A DNA stretch of 64,000 nt from Maridesulfovibrio sp. (GCF_963676065.1 NZ_OY780933.1:3862501-3926500); one strand, 5' to 3'. Shown: positions 45,390 through 55,008, numbered from the stretch's first letter. Numbers and translations are program-made. Notes: generated by a model from the letters alone, not told the origin.

Positions 45390-46271
45390 ATGTCATCACC
45401 TGCTCTACTTTACCTCAAACTCATCGGATCAGTAGTCTTCTGGGGAGGAACCTGGGTCGCCGGAAGAATCCTCGCAGGACACCTGACCCCATATTCAGCA
45501 GCTTTTTTGCGCTTTTTCTTCGCTACTATATTCATGTACTTCCTCACTTGCCGAATTAACGGGCGTAAACCGAAATGCGAAAAAAAGGATATTCTCCCGC
45601 TGGCTTTTCTCAGCCTAACCGGAGTTTTCCTGTATAATATTCTTTTTTTCAGTGGATTGCAGACCGTTACTGCGGGCAGAGCAGCACTAATCATTGCCGC
45701 CACACCAACCTTTATCGCTCTTGGCTCGGCTTTTATTTTCAAGGAGAAATTCACAGCCTGGAAAATTGCCGGATTCATACTGGCACTGGCCGGAGTCAGT
45801 ACCATTATCGGGCACGGCAACCCAATATCAATAATTACTGAAGGAGCCAGCCTGGGTGATCTCTGTATTATCGGCTGCGTGCTAAGCTGGGCTGCATATT
45901 CATTGGCCGGAAAACCGGTAATGAGAAGGATAAACCCGATCGAGACCGTTTTCTGGTCCTGCCTGTTCGGTACATTTATGCTTCTTGGACCCGCCCTCTA
46001 CCACGGGTTAATGTCCGAAATAATCAGTGCATCTTTTATTGACTACAGCTGCATCATCTATCTGGCACTGCTTGGAACAAGCCTCGGATTCAGTTGGTAT
46101 TTTGAAGCCATACAGGTGATAGGACCATCCAAGACAGGTATATTCATTAATCTTGTACCGGTCACCGCCGTAGCACTTGGGGCTATCATGCTAGGAGAAC
46201 CTGTTGATCTTTTTCTCGTTACGGGCGGAGCTTTGACTATTTTTGGCGTCTGGCTGACCAACCGAAGCTAG
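45390..46271 (+). CDS. EamA/DMT-family transporter
   Basis: Inner-membrane drug/metabolite-type exporter. About ten hydrophobic segments form two EamA repeats (1-140 and 150-290). The first opens with GSVVFWGGTWVAGRIL and has PYSAAFLRFFFATIF and GLQTVTAGRAALIIAATPTF. At 293 residues it has the family's usual size. No clear ribosome site is visible (AGGAATCAAAC precedes). Located divergently from the Lrp regulator; an amino acid exporter controlled by it is a plausible inference, without direct proof. Confidence 0.87.
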   Translation: MSSPALLYLKLIGSVVFWGGTWVAGRILAGHLTPYSAAFLRFFFATIFMYFLTCRINGRKPKCEKKDILPLAFLSLTGVFLYNILFFSGLQTVTAGRAALIIAATPTFIALGSAFIFKEKFTAWKIAGFILALAGVSTIIGHGNPISIITEGASLGDLCIIGCVLSWAAYSLAGKPVMRRINPIETVFWSCLFGTFMLLGPALYHGLMSEIISASFIDYSCIIYLALLGTSLGFSWYFEAIQVIGPSKTGIFINLVPVTAVALGAIMLGEPVDLFLVTGGALTIFGVWLTNRS

Positions 46272-46478
46272 ACTTGAGCAAAAAAAAATGAAAGATTGCA
46301 TTCTGCATCTCTCAACGTATCCTGCATTTCTGAAAAGCTTTTTGCAGCAGGACACGAGAAGCCTATAACATTTTTATTAACAAAAATATTTTATACAATT
46401 ATCATAACGATTGGGAAAATTCACAGCGAATTGAGCAGTAGCACAAGCTTTTCCCTCTGAACGCCGGAGGCATTAAAT

Positions 46479-46994
46479 ATGTACGATACAGATGATTTAT
46501 ATAATGAAGAAGAGGACTATTCCGGTCCTAGCAGATCGCAGAAAAAACGTGAGATGACCGCGCTGCAGAAGCAGGCGGAAAAGCTGATGAATCTCGGTCC
46601 TGAGCTGGTTAAGAAATGCGGTTTGCCAGACTACTTCATCGATGAAGTACTGGATGCCATGACCATAACAGCTCACGAAGCGAAACGACGCAAAGTCCAG
46701 TACATCGGAAAACTCATGCGTGACATAGACTCGCAACCGCTTATAGATTTTCTTGAAGATATCGAAACAGGGAACAGAGCCGACAATTTAAAATTTCACG
46801 CCCTTGAGCAATGGCGCGACAGGCTCGTTGAAGGCGACTTTTCCGTACTCGATGAAATCATGGAAAAGTATCCGGAAGCAGACCGCCAAAGAATTTCCCA
46901 GCTGGCCCGCAATGCCAGAAAAGAAAAAGATAAATCCAAGCCTCCTAAATCCGCACGGGCTCTTTTTAAGATCCTGCGTGAACTATCTGAGTAA
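46479..46994 (+). CDS. darP: Ribosome-associated protein DarP (DUF615/YjgA)
   Basis: Small protein that associates with the large ribosomal subunit during assembly in E. coli. The acidic N-terminus (YDTDDLYNEEEDYSGPSRSQ) leads into the helical core with SRSQKKREMTALQKQAEKLM, AHEAKRRKVQYIGKLMRDID and the C-terminal DRQRISQLARNARKEK. At 171 residues it is close to E. coli YjgA (183). The gene is monocistronic, with a CCGGAGG site. Confidence 0.88.
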   Translation: MYDTDDLYNEEEDYSGPSRSQKKREMTALQKQAEKLMNLGPELVKKCGLPDYFIDEVLDAMTITAHEAKRRKVQYIGKLMRDIDSQPLIDFLEDIETGNRADNLKFHALEQWRDRLVEGDFSVLDEIMEKYPEADRQRISQLARNARKEKDKSKPPKSARALFKILRELSE

Positions 46995-47088
46995 ACAGGC
47001 TTGACTACATAAAATTCAATCTTATTTTACTTATGTTGTGAATTAATTCACAGTTCCGTTTCCAAGTAAACAATCAAGGAGAAACACC

Positions 47089-47346
47089 GTGACTTATACC
47101 TTTAGTGGTGTAGAATTAGAAGAAAGGACATGTCCACACTGCGGCGAAGAACTCAGCCCCTGGATCGCACCTCCGGAATCTGGCTGGGGTGTTATTGTTG
47201 TATGTAACAACAATAAATGTCCGCACTATGTAGGATCTGAATGCGATATCGCCAACAAACGTGATGATTCAAATCTCGGTTGCCGATATGCTGAGAACCC
47301 TGATAACAAGTACACCCCGTTCAACCTCCTTGCATGGACAAGATAA
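47089..47346 (+). CDS. Small Cys-rich putative zinc protein
   Basis: 85 residues, not matched to a named family. A CPHC pair near residue 15 and a C-x4-CPHY pattern near 44-50 suggest a small zinc site, with additional Cys at CDIAN and LGCRYA. The core also has ELSPWIAPPESGWGVIVVC. An AAGGAGA site precedes it, and its own terminator follows. It could be a nucleic-acid-binding or redox protein, but that is speculation. Confidence 0.75.
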   Translation: MTYTFSGVELEERTCPHCGEELSPWIAPPESGWGVIVVCNNNKCPHYVGSECDIANKRDDSNLGCRYAENPDNKYTPFNLLAWTR

Positions 47347-47371
47347 TTTAAGACTGTAACTACAGCACCTT

Positions 47372-47410
47372 AAATCCCCGCAGGCTTAGGCTTGCGGGGA
47401 TTTATTTTTT
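47372..47410 (+). terminator. Terminator after the Cys-rich gene
   Basis: 11-bp stem AAATCCCCGCA/TGCGGGGATTT followed by T-rich DNA. Confidence 0.9.
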
Positions 47411-47416
47411 AGCTTG

Positions 47417-47445
47417 TTGACAAAATAAATAACAACTTCTATTGC
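47417..47445 (+). promoter_or_regulatory. Possible sigma-70 promoter for the second EamA gene
   Basis: A perfect -35 TTGACA lies 17 bases before TATTGC, a weak -10. It is about 40 bases before the start codon. Confidence 0.35.
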
Positions 47446-47485
47446 AAGTTTCCCTATCTTGAAATCTATTGCCGCGAGGGTCGCA

Positions 47486-48373
47486 ATGTCCTTTCTCCAA
47501 TCTCCATACATCGCAGTTATTGCTTTGATCACAGCCGTGTTGCTCTGGTCCAGCTCATTTATTGCGCTGAAAATTTCCATGGCGGTTTATGATCCTACTT
47601 TCGTTATATTCGGAAGGATGATGCTGGCTTCGCTCTGTTTCATGTTTTTCATCCCGAAATTCAAGAAACAAACCTTTCGCAAGGGTGATTTCAAATGGCT
47701 TGTCTTCATGGCTTTTTGCGAACCGTGCATGTATTTCATATTTGAAAGTCAGGCCCTGACCATGACCTCTGCCTCACAGGCCGGTATGATCTGCGCCACC
47801 CTGCCCTTGCTCATGGCTGTCGCCGCACGATTCATACTTAAAGAGGACCTGACCCGCAGGACATTAATCGGGTTTGCGCTGGCTGTATGCGGTGGAATAT
47901 GGCTGTCACTTTCTTCGGAATCCACGGAAAGTGCTCCCGATCCCATACTCGGTAATTTTTTTGAATTTCTAGCTATGTGCTGCGCTGTGGGCTACATGAC
48001 CGTGCTGAAAAAAATGACTGCCCATTATCCTGTTCTTTTCCTGACCGCGCTGCAGGCCTTCATCGGGGCTATTTTTTATTTACCGCTTCTAGCCCTGCCC
48101 TCCACCAACCTCCCTACATTTTTCGATCCTCTGGCTGCGGGCAGCATCATTTATCTTGGAATATGCATCACCATCGGTGCTTACGGACTGTACAACTTCG
48201 GAATGTCTAAACTTCCGGCCAACCAGACCACCGCCTATGTCAATCTGATTCCGGTATTCACGCTTTTCTTCGGCTGGTCCATCCTTGATGAGACTTTCAC
48301 CCCCACGCAATTTCTGGCCGCCGCGCTGGTCATGGGCGGTGTCATTTTAAGTCAGGACAAGAAAAGTGAATAA
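47486..48373 (+). CDS. EamA/DMT-family transporter
   Basis: Second inner-membrane DMT exporter of the window, about ten hydrophobic segments in two EamA repeats. The first has TAVLLWSSSFIALKISMAVY and FESQALTMTSASQAGMICA. ATG 47486 (295 residues) with a GAGGG site is preferred over the upstream TTG at 47459. It resembles the 45.4 kb gene only in general fold and is not a tandem copy. A terminator shared with mqnD closes it. The substrate is unknown. Confidence 0.85.
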   Translation: MSFLQSPYIAVIALITAVLLWSSSFIALKISMAVYDPTFVIFGRMMLASLCFMFFIPKFKKQTFRKGDFKWLVFMAFCEPCMYFIFESQALTMTSASQAGMICATLPLLMAVAARFILKEDLTRRTLIGFALAVCGGIWLSLSSESTESAPDPILGNFFEFLAMCCAVGYMTVLKKMTAHYPVLFLTALQAFIGAIFYLPLLALPSTNLPTFFDPLAAGSIIYLGICITIGAYGLYNFGMSKLPANQTTAYVNLIPVFTLFFGWSILDETFTPTQFLAAALVMGGVILSQDKKSE

Positions 48374-48430
48374 TTTTTCATAATCTCCGTCGTGAATAAT
48401 AAACCTTCCGACGGGCTCGACTGAATAAAA

Positions 48431-48464
48431 AAACGCAATATCTAGGCAGATATTGCGTTTTTTT
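48431..48464. terminator. Bidirectional terminator, EamA gene and mqnD
   Basis: Perfect 13-bp stem AAACGCAATATCT/AGATATTGCGTTT with an AGGC loop and T or A tracts on both sides, between two convergent genes. Confidence 0.92.
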
Positions 48465-48482
48465 CAGGGCAGTTTGTACTGT

Positions 48483-49337
48483 TTATATTTCTATAAAAAC
48501 CGGTAGATCAGGCAGGTCAATACCATCCATCCGCGCTGCCTCTTCAAGTAAACGCGAAACAGCCTGCTCACCTTCATCACCTACATCCATGGAATAATCA
48601 GTCACAAATGTCTCAATGTGCTCGTTAATTACGGCATCGTCCATTTCCTGAGCATTTTTTTTAATGTAAGGCCATGCGGATTCCCTATCCACATGGGAAA
48701 GAGTCAGGGATTTACGGATAGCAGCATTAATCAGGGAAGCTGTTTCCGCTCCGAGAGAACGCTTTATTGCGATGGAACCGAGCGGGATCGGCAGGCCGGA
48801 AAAATCCTCCCACCATTGACCGAGATCAGCCAATCTAGAGAGTCCTAAGTCTGCATAGGTAAAACGTCCTTCATGTATTACCACCCCGGCATCCACTTCG
48901 CCGCTTTTGATGGCAGGCATCACCTGATCAAAAACCATCTCCACCAAATTGACTTTTATTCCGGCTTCACGACACATGAGACTGAAAAGCAGATTTGCAG
49001 TGGTATGACGCCCCGGTATGGCAATACGCTTGCCATCGAGGTCTGCAATGGTGCAAGGTGCTCCGGTAAGCAGCAAAGGTCCTACTCCGCGGCCCATCGC
49101 TCCCCCTGCACGCAAAAGGACATACTCATCCATTATGTGCGCGGCGGCATGGGCGGAAACCTTGCAGATATCCATCTTCCCGGAACGGGCCATGGAGTTG
49201 AGTTCTTCCACATCAGCTAGAGTAACATCCAGCTTGAAGGGATCGATGCTGACAGCCCCGCTGGCTAGGGCATGAAAAATAAAAGTATCATTCGGACAGG
49301 GCGAATAGCCCAATTTCAATATTTTGTTCATGGACAA
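48483..49337 (-). CDS. mqnD: 1,4-dihydroxy-6-naphthoate synthase MqnD
   Basis: Converts cyclic dehypoxanthinyl futalosine to 1,4-dihydroxy-6-naphthoate in the futalosine route to menaquinone. The periplasmic-binding-like fold starts with LGYSPCPNDTFIFHALASG. DICKVSAHAAAHIMDEYVLL and the GRFTYADLGLSRLADLGQWW segment are typical of MqnD. At 284 residues it is normal length. It is divergent from mqnE across an 85-base gap, so the two halves of the pathway are likely controlled together. Confidence 0.93.
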   Translation of the reverse strand: MSMNKILKLGYSPCPNDTFIFHALASGAVSIDPFKLDVTLADVEELNSMARSGKMDICKVSAHAAAHIMDEYVLLRAGGAMGRGVGPLLLTGAPCTIADLDGKRIAIPGRHTTANLLFSLMCREAGIKVNLVEMVFDQVMPAIKSGEVDAGVVIHEGRFTYADLGLSRLADLGQWWEDFSGLPIPLGSIAIKRSLGAETASLINAAIRKSLTLSHVDRESAWPYIKKNAQEMDDAVINEHIETFVTDYSMDVGDEGEQAVSRLLEEAARMDGIDLPDLPVFIEI

Positions 49338-49370
49338 TGTTTTATATTTTTAAGAGCCTAAAATCCAGTG

Positions 49371-49399
49371 TTGACATGACTGGAAGCGACTTTTATTTA
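49371..49399 (+). promoter_or_regulatory. Sigma-70 promoter for mqnE-mqnC-mqnA
   Basis: TTGACA, 17 bases, TATTTA, about 24 bases before the mqnE start. Perfect -35 and good spacing. Confidence 0.7.
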
Positions 49400-49422
49400 C
49401 GGCTGAACAAAGGTGAATATAA

Positions 49423-50511
49423 ATGATCTCAAAAAACTATTTCGATAAAGCCGGACTCGGCAGTATCCTCGACAAAGTGCTTGCCGGGGAACGTATTTCC
49501 ACCGAGGACGGGATGACCCTCTTCAACTGTCCCGATCTTAATGCCCTCGGCGCACTGGCCTCTATTCGCAGAAGACAGCTGCATGGCAACAAGACATATT
49601 ACGTAATCAACCGCCACATTAATTATACAAATATATGTGTGAACGGCTGCCTGTTCTGTGCCTATGCCCGCAAGCCCGAGGAAAAAGGTGCATTCAAACT
49701 TAGCCGGGAAGAGATTCTCGAGAAGCTGGAAAAAGCGCCCATACCCCCTCGCGAAGTTCATGTTGTCGGCGGATGCCATCATGATATTCCGCTTTCTTTT
49801 TTCGAGGAGACCTTCGTAGAAATAAAGAAACTTCTTCCGCAGGCATCCATAAAATCATTCACAGCAGTTGAAATAGCCCATTTTGCGACGTCCGAAGGGA
49901 TCTCTACCGTTGAGGTTCTCAAACGACTTAAAGAAGCCGGAGCAGAGATGCTGACCGGAGGCGGAGCTGAAATTTTTAATCCCGATGTCCGTGCCAAAAT
50001 CTGTCCGGGCAAACTTCCCGGTAAGGAATGGCTGCGCATTCATGGAGAAGCCCATGAACTGGGTTACTCGACTAACTGCACCATGCTCTACGGACATGTG
50101 GAATCTTTTGCAGACCGCGTCGATCATCTGGACCAATTGCGTCGCCAGCAGGACAAGACAGGTGGATTCAGCTGCCTTATTCCTCTGCCGTTCCTGACTG
50201 AGAACAGCAGGCTTAAAATCGACAATCCCCTCACCGGAGTCGATGAATTGCGCAATATCGCAGTCTGCCGCCTCATGCTCGATAACATCCCCCACATCAA
50301 ATCATACTGGGTTATGCTTGGCGTCAAGCAGGCTCAAACCGCACTGCATTTCGGTGCTGACGACTTTGATGGCACTGTGGTTGAGGAAAAAATTGGACAC
50401 ATGGCCGGGGCAGAATCTGAGCAGGGCTTGAGCCGCACTGAATTAAAAGAAATGATTTCAGGATGCGGATTCACACCAGTTGAGCGTGACGCTGCTTTTA
50501 ATGAGATCTAA
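49423..50511 (+). CDS. mqnE: Aminofutalosine synthase MqnE
   Basis: Radical SAM enzyme that adds an adenosyl radical to 3-[(1-carboxyvinyl)oxy]benzoate to form aminofutalosine. The Fe-S motif is C-x3-C-x2-C in NICVNGCLFCAYAR (near residue 71). EVHVVGGCHHDIPLSFF, IKSFTAVEI and MLTGGGAEIFN are typical of the family. At 362 residues it is full length. The order mqnE-mqnC-mqnA follows the futalosine pathway. The pathway also needs MqnB, not seen here. Confidence 0.93.
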   Translation: MISKNYFDKAGLGSILDKVLAGERISTEDGMTLFNCPDLNALGALASIRRRQLHGNKTYYVINRHINYTNICVNGCLFCAYARKPEEKGAFKLSREEILEKLEKAPIPPREVHVVGGCHHDIPLSFFEETFVEIKKLLPQASIKSFTAVEIAHFATSEGISTVEVLKRLKEAGAEMLTGGGAEIFNPDVRAKICPGKLPGKEWLRIHGEAHELGYSTNCTMLYGHVESFADRVDHLDQLRRQQDKTGGFSCLIPLPFLTENSRLKIDNPLTGVDELRNIAVCRLMLDNIPHIKSYWVMLGVKQAQTALHFGADDFDGTVVEEKIGHMAGAESEQGLSRTELKEMISGCGFTPVERDAAFNEI

Positions 50512-50538
50512 TGCCTGCTGAGGCAAAAAAGGTGTAAT

Positions 50539-51642
50539 ATGAATAAACTTACTCAAAGCCCTGATGAAGTTCTTGCCATAGGCGAAAAAGTCGAGGCCGG
50601 TGAACGAATTAATTTTGATGAAGCTTTCACCCTGCTGGAAAAGGCCGACCTCTTCGATCTAGCCAGCCTTGCACATTCTATAAGAATGAAAAAACACCCC
50701 GACCCGAATGTTACGTACGTAATCGACCGCAACATCAACTATTCAAATATTTGTGATTGCGGTTGCCGTTTCTGCGCATTTTATGTGGCTCCCGGGCAAG
50801 ACGGCGGTTTCGTTATTAGTAAAGAAGAACTGGGCCAGAAAATTCAGGAAACAATTGATCTGGGCGGCACACAGATTTTAATGCAAGGCGGGCATCATCC
50901 TGATCTGCCGCTTTCCTTTTATGAGGATATGCTCCGCTTCATCAAAGATAATTATCCGGTCCACATTCACGCTTTCTCTCCACCGGAAGTAGTTTACTTC
51001 AGTAAATTGAACGGGATTTCCATTAAGGAAGTTCTGGAAAGACTAATCAATGCCGGCCTTGCCTCCATCCCCGGAGGTGGCGCTGAAATTCTGGTGGATG
51101 AAATCCGCAGTAAAATCGCACCCAATAAATGCAGCACCGCCAAATGGCTGGAAGTAATGGAAACTGCACACAATCTTGGTCTGCGTACGACTGCGACCAT
51201 GATGTTCGGACATGTGGAAGAACCTGCTGACCGCATCAAGCATCTCTTTGCTGTACGTGAAGTGCAGGACCGTACAGGCGGATTCACCGCGTTTATCCCC
51301 TGGACCTTTCAGCCGGACAATACAAACATTCCTGATGCGCGCAAAATGACCAGTGTCGAATACCTGCGTATGCTCGCTGTCTCACGCATTGTTCTCGATA
51401 ACATCGATAACGTACAGGTTTCGTGGGTAACTATGGGTCCTAAAATTTCGCAGTTAGCGCTTTTTTACGGTGGGAATGATTTTGGTTCCACAATGATTGA
51501 AGAAAATGTAGTGAAAGCGGCCGGAGTAAGTTTCAGACTCTCTGAAGCGCAAATACACAACCTGATTAAGAAAGCAGGATTTGTGCCCAAACAACGGCTT
51601 ATGGATTACACTCTCGTGGAGCAAACAAATGGAGAATGTTAA
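50539..51642 (+). CDS. mqnC: Dehypoxanthine futalosine cyclase MqnC
   Basis: Radical SAM enzyme that cyclises dehypoxanthine futalosine to the cyclic product used by MqnD. It has the C-x3-C-x2-C motif in NICDCGCRFCAFYV (near residue 74). LMQGGHHPDLPLSFYEDMLR, IHAFSPPEVVYFSK and the SIPGGGAEILVDEIR segment mark MqnC rather than MqnE. It is related to MqnE (paralogous) and lies 27 bases downstream. It overlaps mqnA by 14 bases. Confidence 0.93.
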   Translation: MNKLTQSPDEVLAIGEKVEAGERINFDEAFTLLEKADLFDLASLAHSIRMKKHPDPNVTYVIDRNINYSNICDCGCRFCAFYVAPGQDGGFVISKEELGQKIQETIDLGGTQILMQGGHHPDLPLSFYEDMLRFIKDNYPVHIHAFSPPEVVYFSKLNGISIKEVLERLINAGLASIPGGGAEILVDEIRSKIAPNKCSTAKWLEVMETAHNLGLRTTATMMFGHVEEPADRIKHLFAVREVQDRTGGFTAFIPWTFQPDNTNIPDARKMTSVEYLRMLAVSRIVLDNIDNVQVSWVTMGPKISQLALFYGGNDFGSTMIEENVVKAAGVSFRLSEAQIHNLIKKAGFVPKQRLMDYTLVEQTNGEC

Positions 51643-52453
51643 AGTCGGACGAATTTCATACCTGAACGTCCTACCCATATATCACCCGCTGGAGACAGGA
51701 TTAATCGAAAACAATTTTGAATTCGTCTATGGTCCTCCTGCTAAGCTGAACAAAATGATGTCTGAAGGATTGATGCATATCTCTTCAAACTCATGTATCG
51801 AATACCTGCGCCATTCAGAACAGTATCTGCTGCTGCCCGACCTTGCAATCGGCAGCCGGGGACCGGTACAATCTGTAATAATGATCAGCCGTAAACCACT
51901 GGAGCAACTCAAGGGCTGCAACGTACTGGTCAGTGCCCAGACACATACCTCGGCGGCTTTGCTAAAGATCCTGCTCAGTGAATACATTCCTCTCAATGCC
52001 AGCTATACGACAGGTAACGCCACCGAAATACTTGAAGCAGGAGAACTGCCTGAAGCAATCTTATGCATTGGTGATGAAGCCCTGAATCTGCGTAAGCACG
52101 AAGAATATCCCTACATCTTCGATCTGGGTGAAGAATGGATTAGATGGACAGGACTGCCCTTCATCTTCGGTATCTGGACCGTACGACGCGACTCAGCCCA
52201 TCGGGAAGACGTTAAGCAGGCAATTCGCGATTTGATCCGTGCTAAAAAATGGGGACAGGCCAATATTGAACAGATATGTCAGATGACGGCAGACAAAACC
52301 ATGCTTAATCTGGAAGAAAGCCGCTCATATTACGATGGACTGGTCTATGATCTTGGAAAAACAGAAATTGAAGGTCTCAAAGTCTTCGCCAAGTATCTGC
52401 TTAAAACTGAACAGATCTCGCACATTCCCGATTTGGAATTTATAGAGATTTAA
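51629..52453 (+). CDS. mqnA: Chorismate dehydratase MqnA
   Basis: First enzyme of the futalosine pathway: dehydrates chorismate to 3-[(1-carboxyvinyl)oxy]benzoate. It has the periplasmic-binding fold, with VGRISYLNVLPIYHPLE near the start and ISSNSCIEYLRHSEQYLLLP, a typical segment. ATG 51629 (274 residues) within the end of mqnC is preferred; the frame is open from 51581, which would add 16 residues without family resemblance. A 34-nt perfect palindrome terminates it. Confidence 0.92.
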   Translation: MENVKVGRISYLNVLPIYHPLETGLIENNFEFVYGPPAKLNKMMSEGLMHISSNSCIEYLRHSEQYLLLPDLAIGSRGPVQSVIMISRKPLEQLKGCNVLVSAQTHTSAALLKILLSEYIPLNASYTTGNATEILEAGELPEAILCIGDEALNLRKHEEYPYIFDLGEEWIRWTGLPFIFGIWTVRRDSAHREDVKQAIRDLIRAKKWGQANIEQICQMTADKTMLNLEESRSYYDGLVYDLGKTEIEGLKVFAKYLLKTEQISHIPDLEFIEI

Positions 52454-52477
52454 AACCAATCTTCTCCCTTAATTAAA

Positions 52478-52516
52478 AAAGGCCGTAATATCATATGATA
52501 TTACGGCCTTTACTTA
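52478..52516. terminator. Bidirectional terminator between mqnA and LysR gene
   Basis: A 34-base perfect palindrome (52478-52511; half AAAGGCCGTAATATCAT), flanked by A-rich and T-rich DNA. It ends mqnA and the convergent LysR-type gene. Confidence 0.92.
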
Positions 52517-52561
52517 TGAGTCATACTTCTAGCGAAGCTGTATGTGAAATGCTTACACAGA

Positions 52562-53455
52562 CTAGCCTGCGAGTTGCTTAACGTGCTCAATAAAATAACG
52601 TACGGCAGGAAAAAATTCACGACCTTGCAGATAAGCAAGATAAAAACTCCTCTCAAGGTTGAGAGGCAGATCCTGAATATGCACAAGCTCCCCAGTATCG
52701 ATAAGTGACTGTGCGGCGAGTCTGGAAGTAACGCTTACGCCTAACCCGGCTCGTACACACTGCACAACAGCTTGTGTGGACTCCACCCAGACAGTAACGT
52801 TCAATTCACGTACGCTTGTGCCCATTTCCGCCAAACCTGCTTCAAGAGCTTTACGGGTACCGGAACCGCCTTCGCGCATAACCCAAGGCAATTCAGCAAG
52901 AAGCTGGATGTCATCAATACCATCGTAATTACGTACAAGTACAGGAGGGGCGACAATAACAAGCTCATCACGCATTATCGGCACAAATTCAATATTCGGA
53001 ACATCCGCAGAAGCACCGACAACACCCAGGATAAGATCACCTGAACGAACTTTTTCTAGAATTTCAGTAGAATCACCTACCGATAAATGTACGCTTACGT
53101 CAGGATATTTTTTGCAATAATTATAAAGCAGATTCGGCAGCAGGTAATGAGAAGGAATGGTACTTCCACCGATTTCGAGATCACCTACAACTTTATCGCG
53201 CAAGACATTGATTTCATTATGAGCTTTGCCAATCAGGTTGTAGATATCCTTAGCATTGCGGAATAGGACCTCACCAGCCTGAGTGGGCATAATTGAACGC
53301 CCGAGGCGGTCAAAAAGATGAACTCCTAACTCTTCCTCAAGAGTTGAAATATGTGCGCTTATAGTAGGCTGGGAAAGAAACAATTCTTTACCGGCCTTGG
53401 AAAAACTCTTTAACTCGTAAACTTTGCAGAATGCTTCAAGACGACGTAAGTCCAT
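52562..53455 (-). CDS. LysR-family transcriptional regulator
   Basis: 297 residues, complete. The N-terminal winged helix-turn-helix (1-60) reads DLRRLEAFCKVYELKSFSKA, LFLSQPTISAHISTLEEELG. The ligand domain (90-290) has VGDSTEILEKVRSGDLILGV and a Gly-rich EGGSGTRKALEAG segment similar to CysB-like or selenium-metabolism-linked LysR proteins, but the ligand is unknown. Its start lies 90 bases from the rplQ stop, with the operon terminator between. It is convergent with the menaquinone operon, without an evident link. Confidence 0.87.
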   Translation of the reverse strand: MDLRRLEAFCKVYELKSFSKAGKELFLSQPTISAHISTLEEELGVHLFDRLGRSIMPTQAGEVLFRNAKDIYNLIGKAHNEINVLRDKVVGDLEIGGSTIPSHYLLPNLLYNYCKKYPDVSVHLSVGDSTEILEKVRSGDLILGVVGASADVPNIEFVPIMRDELVIVAPPVLVRNYDGIDDIQLLAELPWVMREGGSGTRKALEAGLAEMGTSVRELNVTVWVESTQAVVQCVRAGLGVSVTSRLAAQSLIDTGELVHIQDLPLNLERSFYLAYLQGREFFPAVRYFIEHVKQLAG

Positions 53456-53490
53456 ATAATCTCTCGTATCGAAAATATCTATATCAAATT

Positions 53491-53526
53491 ATAAAAAAAA
53501 GGGACGGAATAATCTTCCGCCCCTTT
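53491..53526 (-). terminator. Terminator of the ribosomal protein operon
   Basis: On the minus strand, a 12-bp stem AAAGGGGCGGAA/TTCCGTCCCTTT (one G-U pair) is followed by a run of Ts. It lies 20 bases after the rplQ stop. Confidence 0.92.
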
Positions 53527-53545
53527 GGATAAGCATTTAAGATGC

Positions 53546-53965
53546 TTACTGAGCTTCCTCTACAGGAGCCTCAGTGGTTGCCGCAGCTTCTGGAGCAGAA
53601 GCGTCAGCACGTTTGGTCAGCTCGATCATGCACATGGGAGCGCAGTCACCCTTACGGGGCTCAGCGAGCTTGATGATGCGGGTGTAGCCACCACCGCCGC
53701 CTTCATAGCGGGGTCCGATCTCATCGAAGAGCTTCTTAACAAGACCGTGGTTCTCAAGAGTCTTATAAGCAAGACGTCTGGAGTGGAGGTCATTGCGAAG
53801 GGCAAGGGTGATCAGCTTTTCACAAGAGCTTCTCAGTTCTTTTGCCTTGGGCTCGGTGGTACGGATATGTTCATAGGTCAACAGAGAGCGAACCATATTT
53901 CTCAGCATGGCCTTCCTGTGGGAAGCACTTCTGTTGAACTTTCTTCCGGACTTTTTATGCCTCAT
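53546..53965 (-). CDS. rplQ: 50S ribosomal protein L17
   Basis: Large-subunit protein near the exit tunnel. The N-terminus [20 protein letters not shown] is diagnostic, with [21 protein letters not shown] following. At 139 residues it has an acidic Ala/Glu-rich extension of about 20 residues at the C-terminus. It overlaps rpoA by 11 bases, and it is the last gene of the operon. Confidence 0.97.
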   Translation of the reverse strand: MRHKKSGRKFNRSASHRKAMLRNMVRSLLTYEHIRTTEPKAKELRSSCEKLITLALRNDLHSRRLAYKTLENHGLVKKLFDEIGPRYEGGGGGYTRIIKLAEPRKGDCAPMCMIELTKRADASAPEAAATTEAPVEEAQ

Positions 53966-54995
53966 TTTTCTCTTTCCTCTTCAGCCATTCCTGATGCTTT
54001 TTATCGAAATCCTCGAGGACCATACCGAACTTAAGTTCCATGCTGTCAAGAACACGACGAATTTCATCAAGTGACTTACGTCCAAAGTTCTTGGTTTTAA
54101 GCATAGTCTGTTCAGTGCGCTGCACAAGTTCACCAACAATGCGAATGTTGGCAGCCTTGAGGCAGTTAGTAGCACGAACGGACAGTTCGAGTTCGTCGAT
54201 ACTCTTGAACAGATTCGGGTTGAGATCGAGGTCGCTTTCTTTGGACTCTTCCTGCTCGGAACCCATTTCATCGAAATTGATGAATACGGAGAGCTGCTCC
54301 TTGAGGATTTTTGCACTGTAGGCAATTGCATCCTCAGGGGTGACGGAACCATCAGTGAAAACTTCGAGAATAAGCTTGTCATAGTTGGTCATCTGTCCGA
54401 CACGAGCCTGTTCCACACTGTAAGCAACCTTACGAATGGGAGAAAAGCTGGAGTCGAGAACAATGTGACCAATTTCATTAACAAGACCTTCGTGCATATC
54501 AGCAGGAACAAAGCCCTTGCCCATGCGAATCTCAAAAGTCATTTCCAGATCCATCTTCTCGGAAAGAGTCGCGATAATCTGCTCAGGATTGAGGACTTTG
54601 ACGTTCTGGTTTTCCTGAATATCAGCTGCGGTGACACCGCCCTGTTTGTTTACCCTGAGGGTAAGAAACTGGGGTTCATCTGTAGTCATTGCGAATCTGA
54701 TCTGCTTGATGTTCAGAACGATCTCAGTCACATCTTCCATCACACCTTCTATAGTGGTGAATTCGTGCTGAACTCCTTCGATCTTTACAGCAACCGCGGC
54801 AGCTCCCTGCATTGAAGAGAGCAGAACTCTACGCAGAGAGTTCCCGATGGTTGTTCCAAATCCGCGCTCAAGGGGTTCACAAATGAACTTTCCGTAAAGC
54901 TCGTTAGACTTGGGGTCACGCACAAGCTGTTCCGGCTTAACCAGCTCGGCCCAGTTGCGGGTGTTGATGAGTTTGTCACCGTCTTGAATAAGCAT
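53955..54995 (-). CDS. rpoA: RNA polymerase subunit alpha
   Basis: Alpha subunit, scaffold of RNA polymerase and contact for UP elements and activators. The N-terminal domain (1-230) has [40 protein letters not shown] and the assembly residues. The acidic linker (240-260) leads to the C-terminal domain (265-330) with [20 protein letters not shown] and [14 protein letters not shown]. At 346 residues it is slightly longer than the E. coli protein (329). It follows rpsD by 13 bases. Confidence 0.97.
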   Translation of the reverse strand: MLIQDGDKLINTRNWAELVKPEQLVRDPKSNELYGKFICEPLERGFGTTIGNSLRRVLLSSMQGAAAVAVKIEGVQHEFTTIEGVMEDVTEIVLNIKQIRFAMTTDEPQFLTLRVNKQGGVTAADIQENQNVKVLNPEQIIATLSEKMDLEMTFEIRMGKGFVPADMHEGLVNEIGHIVLDSSFSPIRKVAYSVEQARVGQMTNYDKLILEVFTDGSVTPEDAIAYSAKILKEQLSVFINFDEMGSEQEESKESDLDLNPNLFKSIDELELSVRATNCLKAANIRIVGELVQRTEQTMLKTKNFGRKSLDEIRRVLDSMELKFGMVLEDFDKKHQEWLKRKEKNEA

Positions 54996-55008
54996 GCACT
55001 AATCCTTC

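Noticed and set aside
47486-48373. Two EamA genes (45.4 and 47.5 kb) as a tandem duplication
   Set aside because: They share only fold-level features; sequence motifs differ and two unrelated genes lie between.
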